Assembly: GCA_038214685.1 (NCBI GenBank)
Contig: JBBQRO010000002.1
Coordinates: 1 to 64,000, forward strand
Direction of reading: 5' to 3'
DNA: 64,000 bases
Origin: CADCTB01 sp038214685
GTDB taxonomy: Bacteria > Actinomycetota > Acidimicrobiia > Acidimicrobiales > AC-14
The notes below the pieces were generated by a model, which saw nothing but the letters and a program-made list of their open reading frames with translations, had not been told where the DNA came from and did no database searches. This document shows, in pieces, positions 1 through 7,526 of this stretch. Every line of letters begins with the position of its first letter. Positions within the stretch are counted from its first letter, which is position 1. The position numbers and the translations under genes are program-made.

Positions 1-231
1 AAAGACGTCGGGGTTCGCCAGCGGGTCTTCACCGGGGCCACCCGCCGGGCGGTCGAGGTGCGAGACCGCGAGTGCTTCCATCCCTACTGCGACCTCCCGG
101 CCGAGCGTTGCCAGATCGACCACGTCGTTCCCTGGTCGGAAGGGGGGCTGACCACCGAGGCCAACGGGCAACTGGCGTGCGGCGCCCACAACCGGGCCCG
201 GCACCGACAACGGCCGCCGCCGGCGGCGTGA
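1..231 (+). CDS. HNH endonuclease, C-terminal fragment
   Basis: Reading frame 1 is open from the window edge to a TGA at 229-231. The last 76 residues contain an HNH nuclease core: CFHPYC, then CQIDHVVPW, then an Asn-Gly segment (EANGQLACGAHNRARH), with paired cysteines suited to a structural zinc. Actinobacterial genomes carry many such HNH proteins, usually with an N-terminal DUF222 domain, but that part lies outside the window. The nuclease would cut DNA using a His-metal site. The physiological role is unknown, and no neighbour clarifies it. Confidence 0.85.
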   Translation, partial: KDVGVRQRVFTGATRRAVEVRDRECFHPYCDLPAERCQIDHVVPWSEGGLTTEANGQLACGAHNRARHRQRPPPAA

Positions 232-245
232 GTGGGGCGAGGCGG

Positions 246-280
246 CGGGGCGGGGCGGGGCGGGGCGGGGCGGGGCGGGG
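246..280. repeat. (CGGGG)7 pentanucleotide tandem repeat
   Basis: Seven uninterrupted copies of CGGGG follow the HNH stop codon by 14 bases. The plus strand therefore carries eight closely spaced G4 runs, enough for a G-quadruplex. The remaining sequence up to 483 holds no gene I can support. Confidence 0.9.
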
Positions 281-483
281 AACTTCAGCTCAGAACAATT
301 CCGACCGACTCGCCTCGTCGGAGGAGTTCTGGCGCGCCGCCGAGACAGAACTGCACAGCTGCCATCGAGACCGACGGTGATCGGGCGAGCGGCCGGGGAG
401 CCATTGATCAGTGCCGGGAACGACGAGACAGATCGGCTCGCTATAGATCGATAGGGGCACAAACTGTCGCCCCTGCCCGGAGG

Positions 484-798
484 TCAGCCCGGCGGGGTGA
501 TTGTCTGGTCGTCGTCGGCTTCGGTGGCTCCGCTGTCGGCGTAGGTCTCCTCGTCGGTGTCGACGAGCACGCCGGCCTCCTCGGCCTGGGCACGGGCCTT
601 GTCGATACGCTCGGTGATCGCCTCGATGCGCTCGTCCTCGGTGGGCGGGGCGTCGTCGTCGTCGCCCTCGGCGGCGTCGGGTGTGGCGTCGTCCAGTGCC
701 GCCCCGTCAGCGGGCACGGCGTCCTGGGTGGTCTCGGTCTCAGCCGCTTCCGGCTGGTCCTCGGGCTGGCGGTCCTCGGGTTGCTCCTGGCTGCTCAT
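484..798 (-). CDS. small acidic protein of unknown function
   Basis: A 104-residue protein extremely rich in Asp, Glu, Ala and Pro. Only residues about 50-70 (ERIEAITERIDKARAQAEE) look able to form a helix or coiled coil; the rest is probably disordered. I chose the ATG at 798, giving MSSQEQPED, because the longer frame to 846 adds a segment of different composition; neither start has a clear ribosome-binding site. It is divergent from the two-component system that starts at 870. I do not recognise a family. Confidence 0.5.
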   Translation of the reverse strand: MSSQEQPEDRQPEDQPEAAETETTQDAVPADGAALDDATPDAAEGDDDDAPPTEDERIEAITERIDKARAQAEEAGVLVDTDEETYADSGATEADDDQTITPPG

Positions 799-856
799 GG
801 ATGAATTCTGCACCGAATCTCCACGTGCTACGCAGGACTCCTGCACATCGGGTTCT

Positions 857-862
857 TATCCT
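857..862 (+). promoter_or_regulatory. -10 box of the response regulator gene, probably leaderless
   Basis: TATCCT ends seven bases before the ATG at 870, which puts the transcription start at or next to the start codon. There is no Shine-Dalgarno sequence. Confidence 0.5.
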
Positions 863-869
863 GACTGAC

Positions 870-1562
870 ATGAAGCAGCGGACCGTGGTCGTCATCGAGG
901 ACGAGGCGTCGATCGCCTCGGCGGTGGCGGCCCGCCTGCGCAGCGAGGGCTTCGCCGTCGCCATCGCCGGCGACGGTCCGGCGGGCGTGGCCCTGTGCCA
1001 CGAGCTGCGCCCCGACCTGGTGATCCTCGACCTCATGCTCCCCGGCCTCGACGGCCTCGAGGTCTGCCGCCAGGTGCAGAAGGACCGGCCGGTGCCCGTG
1101 CTCATGCTGACCGCCCGCGACTCCGAGACCGACATGCTGATCGGGCTGGCCGTCGGCGCCGACGACTACATGAGCAAGCCCTTCAGCCCACGGGAGCTGG
1201 TGGCCCGGGTCCACGCCATCCTCCGCCGCATGGAGCGGACGCTTGTGTTCCCGGGCACGGGCGTCGAGCCGTCGACGCTGGTCACGGTGGGCGACGTCGA
1301 GCTCGACGCCCGCAGCCGGCGGGTCCGCCGGGCCGGCGAGGAGGTCCACCTCACCCCTACCGAGTTCGACCTGCTCTCATGGCTGGCGGCCCATCCCGGC
1401 GCCGTGGCCTCACGCGAGCAGCTGCTGCACCAGGTCTGGGGCTACCGCGACGGCTCCGGAGCGCGGACGGTCGACTCCCACATCCGCTCGCTCCGCCGCA
1501 AGCTCGGCAACGACATCGTCCGCACCGTCCACGGCGTGGGCTACGCCCTCGATGCCTCATGA
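870..1562 (+). CDS. OmpR/PhoB-family response regulator
   Basis: A 230-residue DNA-binding response regulator. The receiver domain (about 1-120) has the acidic pocket ED at 10-11, the phospho-acceptor Asp54 in LVILDLML, the switch Thr in MLTARD, and the conserved Lys in SKPF. A winged-helix effector domain (about 140-230) ends with the HIRSLRRKLG recognition helix and the GVGYAL turn of the OmpR class. The start at 870 gives MKQRTVVVIEDE and sits just behind a -10 box. The stop overlaps the start of the histidine kinase gene (ATGA), so the two form a translationally coupled two-component system. The stimulus is unknown. Confidence 0.95.
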   Translation: MKQRTVVVIEDEASIASAVAARLRSEGFAVAIAGDGPAGVALCHELRPDLVILDLMLPGLDGLEVCRQVQKDRPVPVLMLTARDSETDMLIGLAVGADDYMSKPFSPRELVARVHAILRRMERTLVFPGTGVEPSTLVTVGDVELDARSRRVRRAGEEVHLTPTEFDLLSWLAAHPGAVASREQLLHQVWGYRDGSGARTVDSHIRSLRRKLGNDIVRTVHGVGYALDAS

Positions 1563-2560
1563 GGCCGCTCGATCCCCTGTCCTCCATCAAGATGAAGCTG
1601 GGCGCGGTCATCGTGGCCGCGGTGGGCGTCACTGTCCTGGTGGTCTCGGTCGGCACCGGCGCCGGCGCCTCGCCGGCGGTGAGCGCCCTGGCCGCCGGCG
1701 CGCTCTCCCTCGGGCTCGTGCAGGTGCTGGCCCACGGCATGACGTCGCCGTTGCGGGAAATGGCCGCCGCCGCCGCCGCCATGGCCCGGGGCGACTACGG
1801 CAGGCGGGTGACCGCCACGTCGCGTGACGAGGTGGGTGAGTTGGCCCGGGCCTTCAACGGCATGGCCACCCAGCTGGCCGAGGTCGACAGGGTCCGCCGG
1901 GAGCTGGTGGCCAACGTCTCGCATGAGCTGCGGACACCGATCACCGCCCTGCAGGCTGTGCTCGAGAACCTGGTCGACGAGGTGGAGCCGGCGGATCCAG
2001 AAACCCTACGGACCATGCTGCGCCAGGTCGAGCGGCTGGGGACGCTGGTCGCCCAGCTCCTCGACCTTTCGCGCCTGGAGTCGGGCGCAGTCCCCCTGCA
2101 GCGCCGGGTGTTCGAGCTGGGTCGTCTGCTCGAGGAGGCGGCGGACGAGACCCGTCTGCATACGAACAACGTGAGGGTGGCGGTGAGCATCGAGCCCGCC
2201 GGGGCGACCGCGGAGGGCGATCGGGCCCGGATCCACCAGGTCGTCGCCAACTTGCTGGACAACGCCGTCCGCCACTCCCCTGTCGGCGGCACGGTGGAAC
2301 TGCGGGCCATCAGCAACCGGACCGGAATCACGATCGAGGTCTGCGACGAGGGCCCCGGCATCAGCGAAGAGGAGAAGACCATGGTGTTCGAACGCTTCTA
2401 CCGGTCCGACTCGGCCCGGTCGTCGAAGGACGGCGGTGCCGGGCTCGGGCTGGCTATCGCCCGCTGGATCGTCGATCTGCACGGGGGCGACATCCGGGTC
2501 GAGACCCGCCGACCCCAGGGGTGCCGCATGGTGGTCGTGCTGCCGGCGGCCCGGGGATGA
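1559..2560 (+). CDS. sensor histidine kinase (HAMP, HisKA, HATPase)
   Basis: A 333-residue membrane kinase that should phosphorylate the preceding regulator. Two hydrophobic helices (about 12-35 and 38-60) are separated by only a few residues, so there is almost no extracytoplasmic sensor domain. A HAMP linker (about 60-112) follows, then the H box VSHELRTP with His122, the N box (NLLDNAVRHS), the G1 box (DEGPGIS) and the G2 box (GAGLGLAIA). The start overlaps the regulator stop by ATGA, and its own stop overlaps the next gene in the same way. The missing sensor loop suggests it senses a membrane or cytoplasmic signal, or a partner protein, possibly the downstream membrane protein. Confidence 0.93.
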   Translation: MRPLDPLSSIKMKLGAVIVAAVGVTVLVVSVGTGAGASPAVSALAAGALSLGLVQVLAHGMTSPLREMAAAAAAMARGDYGRRVTATSRDEVGELARAFNGMATQLAEVDRVRRELVANVSHELRTPITALQAVLENLVDEVEPADPETLRTMLRQVERLGTLVAQLLDLSRLESGAVPLQRRVFELGRLLEEAADETRLHTNNVRVAVSIEPAGATAEGDRARIHQVVANLLDNAVRHSPVGGTVELRAISNRTGITIEVCDEGPGISEEEKTMVFERFYRSDSARSSKDGGAGLGLAIARWIVDLHGGDIRVETRRPQGCRMVVVLPAARG

Positions 2561-4008
2561 GCGTGCTGCAGACGTCACCCCGGCCTCTGGGCACGGGCGT
2601 CGAGCGACCGGCCGACGGCCGGGTGCTCGTCGCCGCCGGCGGGGCCGCGGTGCTGACCGATCTCGCCGTCCGCTCCGGCGTCGCCGGCCTGGCGGGCACG
2701 TTGCTGGTCGTCGCCGTGGTGGCCGGTGTGTTGGTGAGCGGCCGGGTAACGAGTCTGCAGGCCGCCGGCGTGCTGGCTGCCGCCGTGCCCTTCGGACTGT
2801 TCCTCTCCGCGCGGATGAGCCCCTGGCTGCTGCCGCTCGACATCCTGGCCATCGCCGGCCTGCTCGTGCTCGGGGCGTCGCTCGCCAACGGCGGGAGCCT
2901 GCTCGACCTGCCCCTGCCGAACGTCGTAGTGCGGGCGGTGCACGCCCTGGGCCACGGGCTGGCCGCCCCGGCCTTCGTGGCTGCGAGCATCGAGCACCGC
3001 CGTTCGGCTGCGCTCCTGCGCGGCGTCGGCCTGGCCCTGCCCCTCCTGGTGGTGCTCGGGCTCCTGCTGGCGTCGGCCGACGCCATCTTCGCCGGGTTCT
3101 TCACCTGGTGGTCGCCGGCGACGGTGATCGGTCACGCCGTGCTCCTGGGCATCGGCGCCTGGGGCATGGCCGGGCTCCTGCGGGTGACGGCAGCCGAGCC
3201 CGCCCCTGCCGCTCCCGGGCTCCCCTGGCGCCTGGGTTACGTCGAGGCCACCGTCGTCCTCGGGTCGCTCCTCGCCCTCTTCGCCGCCTTCGCCGGCGCC
3301 CAGGTGGTGGCCCTCTCCGGAGGCGGCCGTCACGTCCTGGAAACCGCGGGCCTGACCTACGCCGAGTACGCCCGCACCGGCTTCTTCCAGCTGCTGGCGG
3401 TGGCGGGCATCACCCTCGCCAGCCTTATCGGGCTACGGGCGACCACAGACCTGTCGGGCCCCGATCGCGCCCGACGCTTCACCGTGATGGCCGAGGCGGC
3501 CATCGCCCTCACCATGGTCATCGTGGCCGTCGCCCTGCGCCGCCTTGGGCTCTACCAGGACGCCTACGGCCTCACCATGCTCCGGCTGTACAGCTCGGTG
3601 TTCGCGATGTGGATCGGCGTGGTGCTCGTGCTCGCCGGCCTCGGGCTGGCCGGCGTCGCCGCCGAACGGGCGTGGTTCCCGGCGGCGGCGGCGGTGGCCG
3701 GACTTGCCCTGCTGTTCGGCCTCAACATCGTGAACCCCGAGGCGGTGGTCGTGCGCCACAACATCGACCGGGCGGCCAGGACGCAAGCGGTCGACCCTGC
3801 CTACCTGGCCGAGCTGTCCGACGACGCCGTACCCCAACTGGTCCGGGCCCTACCCCGGCTCCCCGAGCCGGCGCGTACCGAGGTCCTCGCCTCGGTCTGC
3901 GCCGGCCGCGAAACGGATTTCGAAGGCTGGGCTGCGGCCAACACTTCCCGCCGGCGGGCTCTGGACGCCCGCCGGCAGGTGTGCCGGCCTTCTGCCGTCA
4001 AGCGATGA
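2557..4008 (+). CDS. DUF4173/DUF4153-like polytopic membrane protein
   Basis: A 483-residue protein with about eleven hydrophobic segments, covering most of the length after residue 20, and a polar C-terminal tail of about 90 residues. Motifs such as FFTWWSP, the FFQLLAV segment and RLYSSVFAMWIG resemble the DUF4173 family as I recall it, whose function is not known. The ATG at 2557 overlaps the kinase stop codon (ATGA), so it is the third gene of the two-component operon. It could be an accessory sensor for the loop-less kinase, but that is inference. Confidence 0.75.
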   Translation: MSVLQTSPRPLGTGVERPADGRVLVAAGGAAVLTDLAVRSGVAGLAGTLLVVAVVAGVLVSGRVTSLQAAGVLAAAVPFGLFLSARMSPWLLPLDILAIAGLLVLGASLANGGSLLDLPLPNVVVRAVHALGHGLAAPAFVAASIEHRRSAALLRGVGLALPLLVVLGLLLASADAIFAGFFTWWSPATVIGHAVLLGIGAWGMAGLLRVTAAEPAPAAPGLPWRLGYVEATVVLGSLLALFAAFAGAQVVALSGGGRHVLETAGLTYAEYARTGFFQLLAVAGITLASLIGLRATTDLSGPDRARRFTVMAEAAIALTMVIVAVALRRLGLYQDAYGLTMLRLYSSVFAMWIGVVLVLAGLGLAGVAAERAWFPAAAAVAGLALLFGLNIVNPEAVVVRHNIDRAARTQAVDPAYLAELSDDAVPQLVRALPRLPEPARTEVLASVCAGRETDFEGWAAANTSRRRALDARRQVCRPSAVKR

Positions 4009-4012
4009 GGCG

Positions 4013-4357
4013 CTAGGCGATGAGCGTGGTCGGCTCCTCGCCCACGGCCAACTCGCCACGCGGGTTCTTGGGCGGCCGGCCCCGGGGCCGCTTGACCGCC
4101 AGCACCTTGCCCTTGAAGAACAGGCGCCCACCCCAGACCCCGTAGGGCTCGCGCCGGATCAGGGCGGCCTCGAAGCAGGCCTCCTGCACCGGGCACGCAC
4201 CGCAGAAGGCCTTGGCCCGGGCGATGTCGTCGAGCTGCTCGGAGAAGAACAGGGCCACCAGGTTCCCTGTCCCGTCGTTGCACCGCGCGTTGTTCCACAG
4301 CCACGCCTGATCGTGACCCTGGTCGAGCTCCTCGTTTTCCCGCCGCTCGGCCAACAT
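4013..4357 (-). CDS. WhiB-family iron-sulfur transcription factor
   Basis: A 114-residue Wbl protein. Four cysteines (26, 52, 55, 61; C-x25-C-x2-C-x5-C) would bind a [4Fe-4S] cluster. GVWGG at about 73-77 is the family turn motif, and a basic RGRPPKNPRG tail resembles an AT hook for DNA contact. I chose the ATG at 4357 because GAGAGGAG lies about seven bases before it; a longer frame to 4429 has no such site. Wbl proteins are actinobacterial and usually act with the main sigma factor. It converges with the membrane protein gene, with four bases between the stops. The exact Wbl subclass cannot be set by eye. Confidence 0.93.
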   Translation of the reverse strand: MLAERRENEELDQGHDQAWLWNNARCNDGTGNLVALFFSEQLDDIARAKAFCGACPVQEACFEAALIRREPYGVWGGRLFFKGKVLAVKRPRGRPPKNPRGELAVGEEPTTLIA

Positions 4358-4434
4358 CTGCTTGCTCCTCTCGTGTCTTCCTACTCGTCGTGTCGGGCTT
4401 GTCGTGTCGCTGTACCGGGTTCGTGGCAATGAGA

Positions 4435-4463
4435 AAGGCCGCCGGGAGGTTCCCGGCGGCCTT
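4435..4463 (-). terminator. 13-bp perfect hairpin terminator upstream of whiB
   Basis: AAGGCCGCCGGGA and its exact complement are separated by three bases. On the minus strand the stem is followed by TTTCTC, so it would end transcription coming from the 4.5-4.7 kb side before it enters the WhiB gene. It could also act as an attenuator in a long WhiB leader. Confidence 0.7.
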
Positions 4464-4490
4464 GGGGCCTTCTGTGGAGGTGTTCGGGCG

Positions 4491-4670
4491 CTACCCCGGT
4501 GATGCGCCTCCTGGGCCCCATGGCCGCTCGATGTAGTTGTGGATGCCGAACGACCGCTCGGCGGCGTGCGTTGCGGTCATGGTCGTAAGGCCCGTGGCCG
4601 GACGCAGGCGCGCGAAACCTCGGTCGCCCCCGATCGGCTTGCACGCGTGCTGCCAGGCCATTACTCGCAT
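4491..4670 (-). CDS. possible small protein (59 aa) ahead of the terminator
   Basis: An open frame of 59 residues from ATG 4670 to TAG at 4491, followed 28 bases later by a strong hairpin terminator. The sequence upstream on the same strand has a TTGACG that could serve as a -35 box. The C-terminal half (SFGIHNYIERPWGP) looks protein-like, but I do not recognise it, there is no clear Shine-Dalgarno sequence, and the N-terminal half looks like random high-GC sequence. It may instead be a non-coding RNA with its own terminator. Confidence 0.3.
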   Translation of the reverse strand: MRVMAWQHACKPIGGDRGFARLRPATGLTTMTATHAAERSFGIHNYIERPWGPGGASPG

Positions 4671-4740
4671 GGGTACATGGTGACCACGCGGCGCGCGCCC
4701 CGTCAACCGAATTTACGAATTTGCTGGAAAGATGGATCCC

Positions 4741-5082
4741 ATGCCGATGCGGACCGACTGCAAGAACTACGAGAGCCGGACCTATCCCAGCGGCGAGACG
4801 GTGCGGAAATGCAACATCGACCTGGCCCCCGAGGCCCCGTGGCGGTGCCCGGCGGACTGCACCGGCTACGCCCCCCGCCTGGCCGACGTCAACTGGGCCC
4901 ACGGCAACCTCGTGGCCCCTCCGACGCCGCCGGAGCCGCCGGGCCTCGACGACGGCGCGGCCGAGCTACTGGAAGCTGCCGAGGAGATCGTCAACGCCGC
5001 CGGACCGCGGATCATGGCCGAGATGAGCGAGGGCGGCGACGGCAAGAAGGTCCCTTGGTGGCGGCGTCTGCGCCGCAAGTAG
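4741..5082 (+). CDS. small cysteine-containing protein of unknown function
   Basis: A 113-residue protein starting MPMRTDCKNY. Four cysteines in the first 45 residues (DCKNY, RKCNID, WRCPADC) could bind a metal. A proline-rich linker, a short helix (about 70-95) and a basic tail (WWRRLRRK) follow. I prefer the ATG at 4741, which lies nine bases after GGAAAG, over the ATG at 4732, which directly abuts that site. It is divergent from the WhiB side and convergent with the rhodanese gene. I recognise no named family. Confidence 0.7.
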   Translation: MPMRTDCKNYESRTYPSGETVRKCNIDLAPEAPWRCPADCTGYAPRLADVNWAHGNLVAPPTPPEPPGLDDGAAELLEAAEEIVNAAGPRIMAEMSEGGDGKKVPWWRRLRRK

Positions 5083-5120
5083 GGGCGGGGCGCCACACGG
5101 CCCTCCTCGCCGGCTGACCC

Positions 5121-5771
5121 TCAGCGGCTCAGATCTTCCCGGCGGACGACACCGACCAGCCGGCCGTCCAGGGTGGTTATGAGGGTGTGGTCGAGGTCGT
5201 GCTCGTCGAGGTAGGTGGCCAGCTCGTCCTTGGGGACCGACGGCCGAAACGTGCTCGGCCCCGGGCTCATGGCCTCCGCCGCCGTCCCGGTGGCGGCGGC
5301 CAGGGCCTCGGTGTCGAGCACACCGAGCACCAGTCTGTCGGCGACCACCACGCATACGCCGCCACGATCGGCGATGTTGGCCACCTTGTCATGGAGCCCG
5401 CAGGTGGCGGTAGCCCGGTCAGCCACCGCACCGGCGCGCGTGTCCGGTCCCTTGTCGCCCTCGTGGGGTAGGTCCATCGCCATCCACGCCGCCTTGCCGG
5501 GCACGTAGTCGTACACCTCGCCGAAGCCGAGCGTTTCGAGCCGGCACGCGGCTCGGGGGCTCTGGTCTCACTGGTAGTCGAAGCAGTAGACGACGACCGG
5601 CCGACTGCGGTCGAGCATCCCCGGTGCGTCCCGGTCGAGGCGGCGAAGCGGGATGTGGATGGCGCCGGGCAGATGTGCGTCGCCGTACTCCGACTTCCCC
5701 AGCACCTCCACCAACTGTGCACCGTCGCCGTGCAGGCGCAACGCTTCTTCGGTACCGATGTCCTGGGGCAT
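5121..5771 (-). CDS. rhodanese-CBS protein with in-frame TGA; candidate selenoprotein
   Basis: A frame of 217 codons with one internal TGA (5568-5570, codon 68). Residues 1-67 form a rhodanese domain: VEVLGKSEYGDAHLPGAIHIP, then the active-site segment VVVYCFDYQ with the probable catalytic Cys63. After the TGA the same frame continues with DQSPRAACRLETLGFGEVYDYV, the normal rhodanese end, and a pair of CBS motifs (about 95-216). In relatives as I recall them, the TGA position is Cys (TGC), so this is either selenocysteine or a single nonsense mutation. A SECIS-like hairpin follows the TGA. The ATG at 5771 has GAGG seven bases before it, 10 bases after the oxidoreductase stop. The domain moves sulfur between carriers; a CBS pair usually senses adenosine ligands. 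Confidence 0.75.
5537..5555 (-). promoter_or_regulatory. SECIS-like hairpin after the rhodanese TGA
   Basis: In the mRNA, CGAGCCG and CGGCUCG form a perfect 7-bp stem around the loop CGUGC. The loop covers bases 20-24 after the UGA. This fits the bacterial SECIS description as I recall it: a small apical loop, a G in its first two bases, and about 16-37 bases from the UGA. High GC makes hairpins common, so the structure alone is not proof. Confidence 0.5.
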
Positions 5772-5781
5772 GGAAGGGCCT

Positions 5782-6810
5782 CTACCCGCCACCGCCCAAC
5801 CCGAACGCCTCGGCCAGCAGCTCGTAGGACCGCCGGCGGGCTGCGGGGTCGTGACAGATGGTGAGCACGATCAGCTCCTCGACGCCGAAGCTCTCGGCCA
5901 GCGACGTCAGCTCGGCGTGCACCCGGACCGGCCCTCCCACCACCGTCGACGCCCGGCTCTGGGCCAGCTTGGCCTCCTCCAGCCCGGTGAGTACACGCCC
6001 CGCCGCGTCTTCAGGCGAGAGCAGGGGGCCCCGCTCGGCGCCCTCGGGACGCAATCGCCAGACCGCCGCCGAACGGGCCAGACGCTCGGCCTCGGCGTCG
6101 GTGTCGGCGCACATGACCGCCACCGCCACCAGCGCCTCGGGACCGACGGTGGCGGTCGACGGCTGGAACCCCCGCCGGTACGCAGCCATGACCTGAGGGC
6201 CGAAGGCCGAGGTGATGAAGTGGGCGAACGCGAAGGGTTGGCCGAGGTAGGCGGCCACCGCACCGCTGTGACTGCTCGACCCCAGCATCCACAGCTGCGG
6301 TGGGGCCACGCCGTCGGGCATGGCCCGCACGCCCTCGAAGGGGTGGCCCGGATCAAGCCGGTCGGCGAGGAACCCGAGAAGGTCGACCACCTTGTCGACG
6401 TAGCGCTCGTCACCCGGAACGCCCGGCAGGTACTGGAGCGCAGCCTCGGTCACGGGGTCGGCGCCGGGAGTGCGGCCCACCCCGAGGTCGATGCGGCCGG
6501 GGTACAGCGCGGAGAGGGTGCGGAAGGTCTCGGCCACTTTCAAGGGGCTGTAGTGCGACAGGAGCACGCCACCCGATCCCACGCGCAAGGTCGACGTGGA
6601 ACTGGCCACCGCCCCGATCACGATCTCCGGGGCGGCGGCCGCCAACGAGCGGGTGCCGTGGTGCTCAGCCACCCAGTACCGACGGAAGCCCAGGGCCTCT
6701 GTTGCCCGTGCGAGGGCGACGGTCTGGTGGATGGCGTCGGCGGCGGTCGAGCCGTCGGGAACGGGCGACTGGTCGAGCACGCTGAGGGCGAGGGGCACGA
6801 CCAGCATCAT
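5782..6810 (-). CDS. LLM-class flavin-dependent oxidoreductase
   Basis: A 342-residue luciferase-like monooxygenase of the group 2 (MsnO8-like) type. Recognisable segments are LSVLDQSPVP at the start, YWVAEHHGT (the family EHH motif), GVLLSHYSPLKVAE, and GRIDLGVGRTPG. Such enzymes form a TIM barrel and use FMNH2 or F420; the substrate cannot be read from sequence. I start at ATG 6810 (MMLVVPLAL); the next codon is also ATG, and the longer N-terminus to 6852 looks non-native. It is divergent from yceH with 29 bases between them, and is probably the first gene of an operon with the rhodanese-CBS gene. Confidence 0.9.
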   Translation of the reverse strand: MMLVVPLALSVLDQSPVPDGSTAADAIHQTVALARATEALGFRRYWVAEHHGTRSLAAAAPEIVIGAVASSTSTLRVGSGGVLLSHYSPLKVAETFRTLSALYPGRIDLGVGRTPGADPVTEAALQYLPGVPGDERYVDKVVDLLGFLADRLDPGHPFEGVRAMPDGVAPPQLWMLGSSSHSGAVAAYLGQPFAFAHFITSAFGPQVMAAYRRGFQPSTATVGPEALVAVAVMCADTDAEAERLARSAAVWRLRPEGAERGPLLSPEDAAGRVLTGLEEAKLAQSRASTVVGGPVRVHAELTSLAESFGVEELIVLTICHDPAARRRSYELLAEAFGLGGGG

Positions 6811-6826
6811 TTCGCGCCGGGCGTCG

Positions 6827-6832
6827 TACCCT
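6827..6832 (+). promoter_or_regulatory. -10 box of yceH, probably leaderless
   Basis: TACCCT ends seven bases before the GTG at 6840. No Shine-Dalgarno sequence is present. Confidence 0.5.
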
Positions 6833-6839
6833 TGCACCC

Positions 6840-7511
6840 GTGAACCTGACACCGGTGCAGTCGCGGATCGTGGGCTGTCTCATCGAGAAGGAGATGGCGA
6901 CTCCCGACAACTACCCGCTGACCATGAACGCCCTGTTGTCCGCGTGCAACCAGACGTCGAATCGCAACCCCGTCACCCGCCTCGAAGAGCCCACGGTGAG
7001 CAACGCCCTGGAGAACCTGCGGGCCCTCAACGTGGTGAGGATCGTCTACAGCCGGTCCAACCGGGCCGACAAGTTCCGCCACGCCCTGGGCGAGATGCTG
7101 GCCCTCGAACCCGAGGACCTCGCCCTACTCTCGGTGATGATGTTGCGGGGCCCCCAGACGGCCGGGGAACTGCGGTCCCGCACCGAGCGGCTGCACCCGT
7201 TCACCACTCAGGAGGAGGTCGACGACACCCTTCGCCGGCTGGCCGGGCGCAACGAGCCACTGGCCGCCCGGCTCGAGCGCCGGCCGGGCCAGAAGGAGAG
7301 CCGCTGGGCCCACCTCCTCGGCGGCGATCTGGCCGAAGCCCTGGCCGGCGACGACGACCACGACGAGCCGGCCGACGGCGCCCGCCCCGCCCCCCGCACC
7401 GACCGGCTCGCCGCCCTCGAGGACGCAGTCGCCGACCTGCGGGCCGACCTCGATCGCCTCCGGGAGTCGCACCGGAGCCTGGTGTCCAGGCTCGGGGAGT
7501 CCGATGACTGA
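6840..7511 (+). CDS. yceH: YceH family (DUF480) protein
   Basis: A 223-residue protein with the duplicated winged-helix fold of the DUF480 family. Clear family motifs are RIVGCLIEKEMATPDNYPL near the start, the SNRNPVT segment, LRGPQTAGELR, and RWAHLLGG near residue 155. The last 60 residues are acidic, then coiled. The biochemical role of YceH is not established. The GTG start at 6840 sits seven bases behind a -10 box. The gene is followed 15 bases later by the DUF2207 gene. Confidence 0.93.
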   Translation: MNLTPVQSRIVGCLIEKEMATPDNYPLTMNALLSACNQTSNRNPVTRLEEPTVSNALENLRALNVVRIVYSRSNRADKFRHALGEMLALEPEDLALLSVMMLRGPQTAGELRSRTERLHPFTTQEEVDDTLRRLAGRNEPLAARLERRPGQKESRWAHLLGGDLAEALAGDDDHDEPADGARPAPRTDRLAALEDAVADLRADLDRLRESHRSLVSRLGESDD

Positions 7512-7526
7512 AACCCCCACGAACCG

